From Myotis daubentonii (Eukaryota > Chordata > Mammalia > Chiroptera > Vespertilionidae), in assembly GCF_963259705.1 (NCBI RefSeq), contig NC_081849.1, positions 64,501,965 through 64,565,964 on the forward strand: 64,000 bases of DNA, read 5' to 3'. Below, piece after piece: positions 1-11,900 of the stretch. Numbering within the stretch: the stretch's first letter is position 1; every line of letters begins with the position of its first letter. Both the position numbers and the translations under genes were made by a program. The notes under the pieces are model-generated. The model made no database searches. It was not told the DNA's origin and saw only the letters and a program-made list of their open reading frames with translations.

Positions 1-1732
1 GCCTCCACACCAGTCCTCCCTCAGCTAAAGAGTAGATTTTAGAAATGGGTTCCAATGGTGGTATCTCAGAACACTATTCCTCTCTGAGGATCTCTCTCTC
101 TCTCTCTCACTCTTTCTCTCTCTTCCTCTCCTTCTCCCTCCCCATCTCCTCTCCACACTGTTCCTTATTTTCCCAGGTAATTTTAATTGTATGCCCTTCT
201 CTTAAATTATTACTTAACAGAGGACTCTTGCATCTGTTCATCCGGCTTAGCTTAGATATGAACAACCAGAAGGGCGGAAGCTCCAGTCCTCACAAAGACT
301 GCTTTTCCAGCCTCCATGTTTCTGAGATTTGCCATATTTCAGCACGGAGGTCGGTGTGAGGTGGGTGCTAATCCACTTCTTCCATAAACTCTTTAGAAAG
401 CACCTCAGGACAGATGTGGGGAAAGCACCCCTGGCTGTGAGAGAAACACCCAGATCTTTACAGCTGCCCAGGTTTGCATCTTCCGAACCCTTTTCTTTTT
501 CTTAAAAAACCGTGAGGCGGTTTCCTGAAAGCAGCTCCTGCAGGCCCAGCCATGGCTCCAGTGCCTGTTTCTACAGACCATCTGAGCGAGCTCCTGAGGG
601 GGAGATAGAGGCCAGAAGATGGATATTTTGGATGCAAACAAAATGGCGACACCTCCCACCTCTGCCTCAGAAACATAGACTCCAACGAGAAGGGGGATTT
701 ATTTCTCACAGCAGATGCTCCTGATCCCCAGACGCAGGTGGTTCCTGGCTTCCAGCTTGGAGGTGGGATGCTGATGGGGATGCAGTTCTGAGGTTTGCAC
801 TTTCTGGATTTGGTTCCTTCTCTGAGCAATTCTTTAATCTGAAGATGAAAACGCTTCCCTTTCCTGCGCTTGCCTCTGCCTTTCCAGCCAGCCAGTAGGC
901 AGCCCGGGAATAGAAATGTAATGCTTAGCTCCTGTAGCATCAAATGAAAGAAGTTCTTTTAAAAATGCATTTTTATTAGAAAGATATTAATCTCCTTTCT
1001 CTCTCCCCCCTCCCCCTGAGGCCAGAAAAAAAAAAAGCGAGGAGGGAGGAAGGAGAGGAAATAAATCCAGGAATGCCAAATCCTTAATTCCGAGAGGAAG
1101 CCGATGCTGGGGCTGCAGGAGTCCAGGGAAGGGCCCGGCCCTTCTGGTGATGGAGACGGGGTGAGCCTCTCAGCCTTTCCGAGCCGCCTCGCTCCCCATG
1201 GCCATTTTAGAAGCGCTTCTTTTCTCCCTCCGCCGGATAAAGGACCGCGAAGCATCCGCGGGGAGTCCGGTTGCTCCCCGAAAGTGCTCGACAGCCTCTG
1301 CGGCTGGCGATTTCCCAGGTTAAGGCGTTAGCTGGTCCGCTCTGGCCGGAGGATGGTCGGGGACAGGAAGGCAGCCCGCCTGGTCCCTGGCGGGGCTGCC
1401 CGACACCTGTGCGCCCCCCGCCGCGCCGGGTCGGCTGCCTTTGTTTCTCCCGCACTCGGCTCTCCGCAGCCCCCGCGCCCGCCCCGGGCTCCGCGGCAGC
1501 TGGGAACCAGGCAGCGCAGCGGGCTGGCCCTCGGCGTCGCCGGCGTCTCCGCGGCTGCAGCCGCCCGAGCGTTCGCCGGGCTCCCGGGCCAGGCCCCGCC
1601 GGGCCCCCGCCGAGCTGCAGGGAGGCCTCGGCCTGCCCGGCCGGCCGGTCGCCTCCACCTCGGCTCCACGAGGAACCCCATCTTCGGCCAAAGAACCCCT
1701 TCCGAACGCGGATATTATTCAGAATAAAAACT
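1..1732. other. HOXA2-HOXA3 intergenic region (partial)
   Basis: No coding region is supported here; the open frames are short and resemble nothing I recognise. The stretch lies beyond the HOXA3 polyadenylation signals. In mammals HOXA2 comes next on this side, outside the window. A CT-rich microsatellite sits near the left end, and 1190-1690 is strongly GC- and CpG-rich. Known HOXA2 hindbrain enhancers lie upstream of HOXA2, so regulatory content is likely, but I identified no specific site. Confidence 0.6.
91..121. repeat. (TC)n microsatellite
   Basis: A run of TC dinucleotides with minor interruptions inside a longer CT-rich tract. Confidence 0.8.
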
Positions 1733-1742
1733 TTTATTTATT
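1733..1742 (-). terminator. HOXA3: HOXA3 polyadenylation signals
   Basis: Two overlapping AATAAA hexamers on the minus strand (TTTATT on plus at 1733-1738 and 1737-1742) lie about 0.9 kb downstream of the HOXA3 stop codon. That distance suits the roughly 1 kb 3' UTR of mammalian HOXA3. Confidence 0.65.
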
Positions 1743-2649
1743 TTTTTGTTTTGTTTCTCAGAGTGTGAGCAGCAAGGAATGTAGAACTCTCCAAACAAAT
1801 CTAGCATTTTTCGCGATTACAGATTGTTCTCTTCAGTTTCGCCGGATGTTACAAACTTAAATCACTGTTTTTCGAAAGCTGGATCCTCTCTGGTATTATT
1901 GCATCATTACCGTTTTTTTTTTATAAAGAAATTACATTTCCCTTTCAAATAAAAAATTTCCTATGTACGCCAATACACCATTGAACAAAAGGCCCAAGAA
2001 ACCTTCTGAACAACCAGGGTACAGAATTTCTTTAATATAAATACGAACGGATGGGGATAAATAATATTTAAAACTTAGATTATTCAATGCTTGCAAAAAA
2101 AATATAAATAAATCTGACTGTTCACCAGCATACACACACGGAAAGACGTACACTTAGTCATCCTCACACAGGGAGCCCCTGTTTCAAAGCGCCTTTGATT
2201 TTTTTTTTTCTCGCTCTTTACAAGAAGTGCAATAAAAAAACTAAAATTAAAAAAAAAAAGTAATTGCTTCCCCTCGGGAGCCATAACGTACGAACAAATT
2301 CACATTGAAGAACTCGGCTAGAAAATTTGTTCATATACCCTGTTTCTGATCAAAGAGTGGAGAAGGTAAAGGGTGCGGGCCAGCGGCAGCGGCCGAACTG
2401 GGGCGGGAGGAGATAAATATCGCTACTGATACCGACAGCCATTCCAGCAACCAAGATTGCTACGTCACATAAACTATAAAAACGCGTTACCAAAGAAAAC
2501 AAAACGGGGGGGGGGATGAAAAGGGGCGGAAGAGAGAGAAAAGGGAGGTGCAGGGAGAGAACCTTAAGACAAAACAAAAAAAGCAAATGAAGAAGAAAGG
2601 TGTGTGTGGGGGCGGGGGACTCTCCTGGCGCGCAGCCCCGAGTCCACCA
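1743..2649 (-). other. HOXA3: HOXA3 3' untranslated region
   Basis: AT-rich sequence between the HOXA3 stop codon and its polyadenylation signals, with several poly-A/T runs. It contains a miR-10 8-mer target at 2336-2343. No reading frame here resembles a protein. Confidence 0.65.
2336..2343 (-). promoter_or_regulatory. miR-10 8-mer target site in HOXA3 3' UTR
   Basis: The plus strand reads TACCCTGT, so the mRNA carries ACAGGGTA, a full 8-mer match to the miR-10 seed. HOXA3 is an established miR-10 family target. Mammalian miR-10 genes sit in the HOXB and HOXD clusters, so regulation would act in trans. Confidence 0.6.
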
Positions 2650-3455
2650 TCACAGGTGGGTGAGCTTGGGGGCTTCCTGAATTCTTCCCTGAGAAGGATG
2701 GTGGGCGGTAAGGTCCGTGTAGGTGGGGTGCGGCTCCCCTGGCCCAGGCCCATGATGGTGGCCGCTGCCCAGCGGCCCAGCACCCCCGTAGTCCATGGCA
2801 GCCGAAGCAGCGTGGGGGAGGTGAGTTAGGCCAAAGAGGGCCGGCCCAGAGTTGCTCATGGGCTCCACATAGCTGCCCCCCACGAAGACGGGGCTTCCCT
2901 GTAAGTGTGGGGTCCCATAGCTGCTGTTGCCCTGGAGGCCATGCCCGTGAGGGTCATAGTCGGGTGTGCCCCCTGCGCCTGCCCCTGCAGCTGGGTAGCG
3001 CTTCTGTGGGGGCGGCGGGGGCGCGCAGCTGGGCAGAGGTGCAGGGTAGGAGGCAGGGGGCAGCCCATAGGTGCCTTGGGGGGGCTTGGAGAAAGGTGGG
3101 GGCGACTGGGGCTCGTAGGGGACACTGTTGACCAGCGAATGCATAGAGTTCAGATAGCCGCCAGCGCCTGGAGGCACTGGGCTGCGACTTGGGGACTGGC
3201 CCCCTGATGACGTCAGCATGCCCTTGCCCTTCTGATCCTTCTTGTACTTCATGCGGCGGTTCTGGAACCAGATCTTGATCTGGCGCTCGGTGAGATTCAG
3301 CAGGTTGGCCATCTCCACGCGGCGTGGCCGGCACAGGTAGCGGTTGAAGTGGAACTCCTTCTCCAGCTCCACCAGCTGCGCGCTGGTGTAGGCCGTGCGT
3401 GCCCGCTTGGAGGACGCCTGCCCAGGCGGACTCTTGTCGCCTGCGCAGCTCTCCC
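2650..3455 (-). CDS. HOXA3: HOXA3 coding exon 2 (homeodomain and C-terminus)
   Basis: Second coding exon of HOXA3. The acceptor CCTGGCAG is followed by GG, completing a split glycine codon (phase 1). The exon adds 267 residues after that codon and ends in TGA, so the full protein is 443 residues, the length of human HOXA3. The homeodomain is at about residues 191-250. It has the group-3 features [16 protein letters not shown] in helices 1-2 and the recognition helix core [13 protein letters not shown]. The long tail is rich in Pro, Gly, His and Tyr, and ends [12 protein letters not shown]3 is a nuclear transcription factor that patterns the hindbrain, pharyngeal arches, thymus and parathyroid. 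The frame is intact. Confidence 0.97.
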
Positions 3456-4821
3456 CTGCCAGGACAGAAGAGAGGAAGAGTGGTGTCAGGGGCTGTTCCC
3501 CAACCAGACCCCTCCTTGCTAGGAACCCCAAAGTGCCCTCTATTTGTCAGGGCCCAGAAAGGGTGAGGAGGAAGTGCATGCTTCCTCCATCCTAGTGGGA
3601 AACAGTGCTGGTAGGTAGCCCCTCATTCAGTCAGATTGCAAATCATAGGCGTCTCCAAGGGGGTCAAGGACAGCAAAGCAGAACCCCCAGTTTGCCTTCC
3701 TGGTCTGTACTTCCTTCCTGAGCTATTCACTTTCTGACTCCTTTTTGGGCCTGCAGGCCTATGACTACAAGCTCCCTGTGGGCAGGTCTCACCACCTTCA
3801 TTCCCTTCACACTCGCTGGAATGTGGGCCACCTAATATACACTCAATAAACCCTTCCTCCAGTCACTGTCTGTCTGCGTGGACAGCTGCCTCAACTGGAC
3901 ACATAACTTCCCCAGTGGAGATGGTGGAGCAGGAGCCCCCATCCGGAAGACTTCTCTGCTCAAAGGAAGAGAAGCCATCAACACTATCCACTTCTGGTGG
4001 AGAGGCCCAGGCCCCTGATGCTGGGTCCTACTAATTAGGTTTCTCATGTCATCAAGCAGCCTGCCCCAGCTTTACCTACTAATCTTGTGTCCTCCCTGGC
4101 CCCCATATCCGAGTGCAGGAAGGTCCCAGATTCTCAGACTAGAGCACTGGCAACTGGAGAAGGCAGGGGCAAAGGTAACTGGGATACTGGGAAGCCCTAA
4201 GGCCTAGGGCCTATCATCCCCTGGAGTTGGGTTCCAGGATGCCCATGTGGTTCCCATTAGGATGACAAGTCTGAATCCCCTCCCAGAGGAGATCCTGGCT
4301 GCCTTCATTGTGCTAAGTCTGAGGGGGGCCTTCCCAGAGGCAAGGCAGCCACTCCATCTGCTGGAGCAAAAATTAAAAATAGGCTGATTATAAGCAAAGC
4401 ATTGATTCTGAATTGGAGGGTGATTAGACCTGCTTTAACTCTGACACATTGCAGTGTGGGGTGGGTGTCACTATTGCACTAAAAATAAGGAATTGTACGA
4501 AAAAGAAAGTGGAGCTCATGTTTGCTCTGCATGAGGTCCTAACTCCTAGAGTAGAAGTGAGTCCAAACTCACTGGGCCCACTCGCTCTTGGAGGAGTCCA
4601 GAGAAACTTCCATTAGGTCTCTCTGGGGATTCCTGTACACATACATAGTCCTGTCACCTCCCTAGTTGCAAAGACTCTGGAAACCTGTGTAGGATAGAGT
4701 GGAGGAGCAGTGGGTCCTTGGAAATGTTCCAGCGCTCCAAGCCGTGCTGGCTGTGCCTGGAGCTGGCTTGGGAAACCTGGAGCCAGGCCAGAGGACCCTC
4801 CTCCAGAAGGCACCCCTTTAC
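3456..4821 (-). other. HOXA3: HOXA3 intron between coding exons
   Basis: A 1366-bp intron with GTAAAG donor and CAG acceptor, phase 1. It contains an L2-like fragment at 3760-3852. The sequence TCCATCTGCTGG at 4353-4364 is one base off a CTCF half-motif. I found no coding signal inside it. Confidence 0.9.
3760..3852 (+). mobile_element. L2 LINE 3'-end fragment (ancient)
   Basis: It reads like the 3' end of an L2 element: an ACTACAAGCTCCCTGTGGGCAG block, degraded middle sequence, then CACTCAATAAA. I matched it from memory of the L2 consensus (CTGTAAGCTCC...GGGCAGGG...CTCAATAAA). It is diverged and short. Confidence 0.5.
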
Positions 4822-5347
4822 CTGAGCTGGAGCCGCTGGTTTTCTGCTTTGTGTTCTGCCGAGACTCCTTCATCCAGGGGAAGATCTGTTTGGCCACGGT
4901 GGGCGAGTTGAGTAGGGGGCTCTTGGCCGCACTGGCAGGGGTGGGGTTGCTGCTGGCATTCTGAGGTGGGGAGACTGAAGATGGGGCTGGGGGCGCGGCA
5001 GGAGCTGGCGCAGGGGGCTGCTGAGGTGGTTGAGGCTGCTGAGGGGCAGGGGGCGCAGCCTGGGGCGGTGGCGGGGCCAGGGGGGACTCGCCCAGGCCTG
5101 GGGGCTGGCTGGGCGGCCCGCTCAAGGTGTGCAGACATGCCTCGCTCAGCTCGTGCGCCTTGGGGTGGCCCCCAGCGCTGGCGGGTGATTGGAGTGAACA
5201 GGCGGGTCGGTGGTACTCGCCCTCCGCGCCCAGAGCTGCGGACGCCGAGTATGGCTGCTGGCTGGCATTATAAGCGAACCCGTTGGCTGCCTGATAGGGG
5301 AAGCCACCGTAGAGCGCGGAGCTGTCGTAGTAGGTCGCTTTTTGCAT
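4822..5347 (-). CDS. HOXA3: HOXA3 coding exon 1 (N-terminus and hexapeptide)
   Basis: First coding exon of HOXA3: 175 codons plus one base, ending at TCAG|GTAAAG. The start at 5347 gives [10 protein letters not shown], the conserved HOXA3 N-terminus. A Pro/Ala/Gln-rich stretch covers about residues 90-125. The PBX-interaction motif IFPWM is at about 155-159, followed by a Ser/Thr/Lys linker to the homeodomain. Splicing to 3455 gives 443 residues. On the minus strand a possible CAG acceptor ends at 5378 in the leader, which would allow splicing from upstream noncoding exons. Confidence 0.97.
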
Positions 5348-5404
5348 CGCGTTGTTTCACGATCTTGATCGCACACTCTGACAGGGGCTTGACTCCCGTG
5401 AGGG

Positions 5405-5450
5405 CGCACATTGGCACGCCCCCGCGGTCACGTGACGCTCCGCCGCCAAT
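5405..5450 (-). promoter_or_regulatory. HOXA3: HOXA3 proximal promoter: CCAAT box and E-box
   Basis: GTCACGTGAC (5427-5436) is a palindromic E-box 82 bp before the HOXA3 start codon. CCAAT (plus strand, 5446-5450) and ATTGG (5410-5414) flank it. CACGTG binds USF/MYC-type bHLH factors and CCAAT binds NF-Y. The same pairing recurs at HOXA4, HOXA7 and HOXA9. Promoter activity is inferred. Confidence 0.5.
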
Positions 5451-8179
5451 GGCTGCCCCGCGCAGACCTGGGGGGGTGAGAATCGCGCGGTGAGGGCTCC
5501 GCGCAAATCCATCTTACTCTCAATAGCTAAGTGACATGAAAGCCATAAAAGAAAAAGTGGTCAGCAATATTTAGCTGCACGACTTGGCCCCGGGCGCAGA
5601 GAGTCGCGCTATAAAAAGCCGCTGGAATTTACTGGCGGCTACAAATATTTGCTTAACTTGCGTCTGGAGTTGGGGGGTTTTCCGGGGAGAGAGGAGGAGA
5701 GTGAGTGAGGGCTGGGAGCTGGAGTCCAAAAGAAGAAAGGCCTGATGGGTTAGAAAGGGACAGGGTTGGGATCCTTCTTTTCCAAGGAAGAAGAAATTCA
5801 GGGTGTCCCCTCCTCTGTGCTCCGGCCCCTCCTCCAGCGAGCCCCAGGTCCCCCTCCCTCTGGAAATTTTGGAGAAGGGGCAAGGCGGCAAAGGGGAGTC
5901 ACCAATTTTTTTTCTCTCCAATTCTCACATTACCACTTGTATTTGCCAAAAGAGCCCTGACAGGGAGTGATGTCCCATCCACCCCCATTTTGGATGTTCC
6001 AGAACCAAAGAGAGGTATGCACAAAAAATGTTCAGGTAATTGCCCTACTCGACCCTACCGAATTTCAGAAGCTGAGATTGTTAGGCAGTTATTCTCCCTT
6101 GTGCAGGAATATGGCCCACCTCCAAATGAGCCCCTGTGGCTGAGAAGGGGAGAGAGAAAACTTTAGATGGGACATCCTGTGTGAGGAGGGACCACCACGA
6201 ACACCCACTCCAGCAAATCAAACTCAGATCCTGGACAGCTTTTTACTCCTCTCCTTTCCCTGTTTCTCAGGCATGACCCAGCAAGCCACTCCCACCTCTT
6301 CTCCGCTGCTGAAAAAGGTCCCCAGACCCTCCTGCCTTGGGTTTTCTGAGGTGCTGTTATTCAGGCAACTATCAAATTCTACCTGTTAAAACATGATGGA
6401 TTAGAGAAAAAAACAACCTACCAGGAACCTGAAAAACCAGCGTTCATCTCCATGACCACGGCTTGAACTCTCCTTCCAACTTAACGATAATAGGTTCTGT
6501 CTTAGAAACTGCTATGTAATTTGATGTATGGGGGTCATTTGGCTCTGGACGAGGGATGGGAGCACAAGCCATAAAATCCTGCCAGAGTTCCCTGATCTTT
6601 GTGTGCTGTTGTTGTTGATATTTGTTACTTGGCCTATTTACCTGCTTCAGAAACACCAAGTGAAGGGCAACCCTGGAAATCTAAAAAGCAATGGAAAGCC
6701 CTCTCAAGCCTTTTTTTGTTTTTTGTTTTAGAAAACAGTTTGCAGAAGTGAAATCTGTTCCTCCCCCTCCCCCCCCCCTCAACCTTTGCATGGTCAACCT
6801 CTGGTTCTGCTCAGAAAAGTTCCATGTGAGTTCACATATTCACAGTCACACTCTGACACACTCAGAATGTTAGCATCTGACCATTTAAAGAAAATTACAA
6901 TGACAAATTCATGAAGAAAATGGTTTACACTTCACACCCCCAACTCTGTGTACTTGAGTCCTGAAGTTATTCAAGTTTTCCAGGAATAGCAGACACTTTG
7001 TTAACCAGAAAAAAATAATGTTATAAGCATCTACTAGTGATGATTACACTGTAATTTTGTCTTCAATAACGAACTCCTTTGAATTTCATTATTAAACCAA
7101 CAATCTGACCAACATCTGGAAAACAAGCACAATTAATTTTCCAGATCCTCAATTAAAAATTACAGCATCCCTTATCCAGAGCCATTGTGCATGATCTTGA
7201 GCCCTGGAGTATTGTTTCTCTTCTGGAGATAGAAAGCTACAGATACCAAAATCAAAAGTAAATAAATGATCAAATAAAATTTAAAACTGAATAGCCCTTT
7301 AACGTCTGTTTCCTGTTCTTTCACTGAAAACAGTTCCTATTACATTTGGCAGTGTTAATGTCTGCCATCATAAATTTTTAAGATACTAGGCTTGTGTAAA
7401 ATAAAACGTCAGGTTAAGAAAATTACTCCAGACACTTGAACAGCAAGATATTAGATAAAACAAAATTAAGTTGATTTTGAATATGCACTATTTCAAGTGA
7501 ATTGCTAACCCATTATCATAAGCTACACCGGCCTGCTGTTTACTAAGTCTTTTTGTCAAGTTGTAAAATAACAAAAATACCTTTTAAAATCAAAGAGCAA
7601 ACAACAACCCACATAAACTTAAAATATGAATTCACCTCCCAGACCCCACTAAAGTGCTTCCTATTGTTTAAGGTCAGCAGATAACCAGCTGGGGCCCACA
7701 CAGTCCACCACCCCCAACCCAGCCCCCAAAGTTTACAACCTAGTAAAGAAGTTGGAGATTTGCCAGCCAGGAAACTTTGCTTTGCACCCCCAAACAAGGG
7801 CTGGGGAAGGAGCAGATTCCTCCGAGAAGATCTGTCTCAGTAGCCCCCAGGTGCGAGAGAGCTGAGAGTTGAAGAGGCTGAGTTGAGTGCGGGAAGCAAG
7901 CCCCATTGTCTCTCCGGAAGATCTGCCCAAATTTCAACCTCTTGCCTTCAGCCACCGCTCTCTCTTTCCACTCCCGCCCCTTCCTTAGCCTGCCCTCACC
8001 CCGAGTGTAACTGGGAACGCGGGTACGAGCCCCCAGCGCCCCTTGTCCACCCCTCCCTCCCTTCCCAACCCCGGAAAGTTGCGGCTGGGCTAGGGGAGCG
8101 GGCAGAGGTGGGGGCGGGGACGGGAACGCGGCCTGAACTCGAAGTGTAAGGGTATCAGTCACTGCCGGGGAGGAAGCTC
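5451..8179. other. Noncoding region upstream of HOXA3
   Basis: No coding gene recognised. Up to about 5700 the sequence is still promoter-like, with minus-strand TATAAAA-type and homeobox-binding AT motifs. From 6800 to 7640 it is AT-rich with TAAT/ATTA motifs. I identified no specific element. In mammals HOXA3 has long noncoding 5' introns and an antisense lncRNA here, which sequence alone cannot confirm. Confidence 0.5.
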
Positions 8180-8900
8180 GGGCTTGTGAACTCTTCTTGA
8201 ACCGAGATCTAAGTCTGCGGCCATAAATCACCGCGACGTACACTCCGCCATTCAGCGCCGAGAGCGCCGGCGGCGGCCCCGCTTACCTTAACTTCTGACG
8301 AGCGCCGCGAGCGCAGGCTGGGCTCGGGCTCCGGCCCCGGCCCGGCTCGGCGGCCCGGCCGGGTCCCCTCGGCGCGGGATGGGCACCGAGCCTCGGCATC
8401 AGCCGAGACGGCGGGCGGGAGGGAGACCCCGAGGCCCAGGCGCCCAGGCGCAGAGCGTGGCCGCCTCGCTGCTCCGGCACCGCTCGCCCAGGGCGGACTG
8501 GGGCGGCTTGGACCCCCCCTCCCACCCACCCCACCCACCCTCCCCTCCCCCACACCCCCGCCCCCTGCCCTTCCCGAGGGCAGCAGCCGTGGCCCGGAGA
8601 TAAGCGCTAGCCGCGCGGGGCTCCGCCTGGGCTAGTGGCACCGACTTGGGTATGTTTCTTATGAATATTACACGCGGAGCAGCGGCTGGTAGGGGGTGCG
8701 GGGGGGGGGTTGGGGGCGGGCGGGAGGGGAGACCGAGGCGGCTGGGGCTGGGGCTGGCGGGCCCGCGTGGGGGATGGGGCTGAGCGAGGGGAGGGCCGGG
8801 AGCGAGGTGGGGAGCTCAGCGGCGGCGGGAGGAGGGCAGCCTCCCCCCCAAACCCCACGCCCTCCCTCTCCTCGCTCCTGGGCGTCACTAAAGTCCAGGA
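8180..8900 (-). promoter_or_regulatory. CpG island with candidate HOXA3 noncoding first exon
   Basis: A dense CpG block in an otherwise moderate-GC interval. On the minus strand GTTAAG|GTAAGC gives a consensus splice donor (last exon base 8287). Together they look like a promoter and noncoding exon splicing toward HOXA3. Mammalian HOXA3 is known to use upstream noncoding exons, but the transcription start is not visible in sequence. G-rich runs at 8695-8720 on plus could form quadruplexes. Confidence 0.45.
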
Positions 8901-11900
8901 AAATTATGCTAATGAGGACAACGGGCTCTCACAAAGGGGTCTCTCGCCGGGTTCTATTTCTTAGGAAGCCGTTTGAGAAACCGTGTCACCCTCTGCCCTA
9001 GACACTTCCAGTTGAGGGGCGAGGAGAACAAGAACCAGAGAGAGTCCCCCAGACTTCGGGCAGTTGCCCTCACCTGCCACCCCTAATCCAAGAACCACAA
9101 AGCCTATCTCTGGGGGGCTCGGATAGGGCCTCCTTTCTCGGGAGACCTCCCCACGAGCCTACAGGGCTGCCCGTGGTTATGTTTCTAGGCAGAAACACTG
9201 AAATCCTGGCAGCCGGGAGCGAAGGAGCCGGGAGATGCACGGCGGGGGGCGGGGAAATGGGCAGCCCCAGGCTCAGGTACGCACAAGGTTCCAGAAACCT
9301 GGGCCTCCAGTCCTTGTGTGCGGGGTCACAGGACAAACATGCAGGTCACTCACAGGGAAGGACTGATAAAGCTCTGAGTCCACAGCCACCGACATCCACG
9401 GTACCACCCCCACCCCAGTCAGCGGTACTCAGGGAAGCTGAGCAGAGGAAAGGCCGGAATGTGCCCGCGATATTTCCACAACTTTAAGGAGGATAGTCTC
9501 CCTCCCTCCCATTCCTCGCTCAACTCCCCAGATTCAGAAGTGAACCCTGCAAGGGTATGTGTGTGACAAAAAGGGAGAAATGGAGCTTTCGTGCAATTCT
9601 AAGGTGTCAACGGCCGGTCCTTCTCAAAGGAAGGTGTTAAAAATATAAGTAGTATGTTTAAACTGTCAGGGAGCCAAAGTGTCACCTTAGAGCAAAAACA
9701 AAGCCAAGGGAGAAGGGAGAAATCAAAAAGCACTCCGGGCCAGGGTGGCCTCATGCATACCAATGGTTTTTGTCATTTATGGCTGGGCAAGATTTATGAC
9801 TCGGCGCCCCAAAGCTGTAAACAGAGCACAAAACAGCAAACACTTGCTCCTTATGGCATATTGCAGCAGCTCAACTTGAAAGGGGGAGCCGGGCCGCGTA
9901 GGAGGCGAGAGCCGGCCACAAAAATCCGCTCGGCGGCATTTTCTCTTCAAACTGTCCAGGTCCGATGTGGCATTTGAAGAAAGAAGGCGTGGGTCAATAA
10001 TCAACCCGCACTTTCTCCTCCAAACTGCTGACGCGACTCTCACGCTTCTCAACTCAGCCAGCTGCCTGCAGGGACGGCCAGCTCTGTGAGACCTGCCAGG
10101 GAAGGGATGGCCGGGCCGCGGATCGAGGGCACCGAGGTGAGGGCTGGAGCGCCCGGGGCGCACACCTTTCCACCAGCGCCAACACTGTGCTGGGCAAAAT
10201 GCGGGGCTGGACCCGCCAAGCTGGGGAGCCGGGGAGCCAGGGAGAGCTGGGACAGGAACGGGGCCCGGGTGGCTTCTGGGCGCGGGCTGCCACCGGCAGA
10301 AGCGGGGTTCGGATCTCAAGGATCTCAAGGCTGGAGTCTGGCGCCTTGGGTTCAGGCCTCTCTGCTGAAATCCAAAATGTTGGTTTTTGAAACAAGGCAG
10401 GTGAGGTGATTAAAAGATACTAATTTATAACAGCTAAAGGTCATTTTTTGTTTATTCTTTTTAAAGAGAAAAATCCCTCCTGTCAGTGTTTCATGGCCAG
10501 AAACTACCCTTGGCTGCAGCGGCTGCTGTGTCCTTTCCAGGCAAATCCCGCAGCCATGCACCCGGCTCCACCAAAGCCACTGGGGTTTTCTTTGCTAAGA
10601 AGACTCCATGGCTCCCCAAATTCCCCCAAGTCCCCGTGCTCCCAGCCTCCCGCCCACGGGGACCAGAAGAAACCCTGTTCTCAGCACTAGAAGAATATTT
10701 GGAACAGCAAGGGCACGCTGCTGCCTTCTCAGGGCTCTTCTTGTGAAGTGTCTGAGAGGCCACCGTGGCTGGGAGCGCTGGCTGGGCAGCCAGGGACCAA
10801 GGTGAGGAAGGACTGTTGGCAAGAAGAGGCATCAAAACCCCCAAATGGGGAGGAAAGTTCATGAGGAAATACACTTGCCTGTGAGGGTGAGGCTGGCGCT
10901 GGGAGGGTGAAAAGGGGCTAAGCCTTCTTATAGCTACAGTTTAGCTGTAACAGTAGCCCTAGCTCTTTCCTTGGAGGAAAAGCCGGTGCTCTCTGTATGT
11001 GGCTGCTGGTTTCCTCGCACTGTGCACACTTTCGTACAGAACCGGCTGGAGAGCCCTCCCTTAGATACTTATTCTGCTCGCTAGTACTGAAGCAACAATA
11101 AAAAGATGCCTTTAACAAACCTCTATTCCCTCTCTTGTTCTTTCTAGTGAAACTATATTATTTATGAGTCTTTAACTGGGTCAAAAATGCGCCAGAACTG
11201 GGTCATAAATCAAATGAAATGCTGACAAGTAATTGAACAGCAATTAAAGCTTACATTTTATTTCTAAGGGGTGTTTTAGAGCACTTGAAACGGCCTCAGT
11301 TAAACATGTTACTGCCGGGGCTGGCAGAGGGGGAGGGTGGAACAGCCCTTCCATTCTAGGGAATAAATCCCACTCAAGTAGGGTAAGCTACATTTGATTT
11401 TTTTCAAGTAGAAAGAAAAAATAAGATTTTTTTTTTTTTAAAAAAGTCACGGGGCAAACCGGCTTCCTGACTGTTGGTAGGCACCCCTTTCTTCTGCTCT
11501 GAGAGCTCTGGGAGGGGAGGAAAGCGAAGTTTCCCTCACCTTTTCCTGGAGTTTCCATCTCTCCCAGGAGCGCTGGGTCCCCAAAGCCCAATTAGCTAGG
11601 GCTTTCCCAGTAATTTGGAAGCACACAGTTTCGCTCTCATCTGCCTCCATTCTGGCTGCAGCACCATTTCTGGGGCTCGGAGGCCGGAGAAGAGTCTGCC
11701 TCTGCTTCCTGCGGACTCTGCCTCCGGACTCCCTCCAGCCCACAGTGCCCCGGCCAGTCCTCCTACCCTCCAGGCCCGCGGCCGGTGGCCCGGCCACCCT
11801 CATTACCAAGCCCAAACCCAGCTCAGGCTCCCTCTTCCCTCTGTCTCCCCAACATTCGAATAACAGAGCTTTTGGGCACCCAGCACGCTGGCCACCCCAA

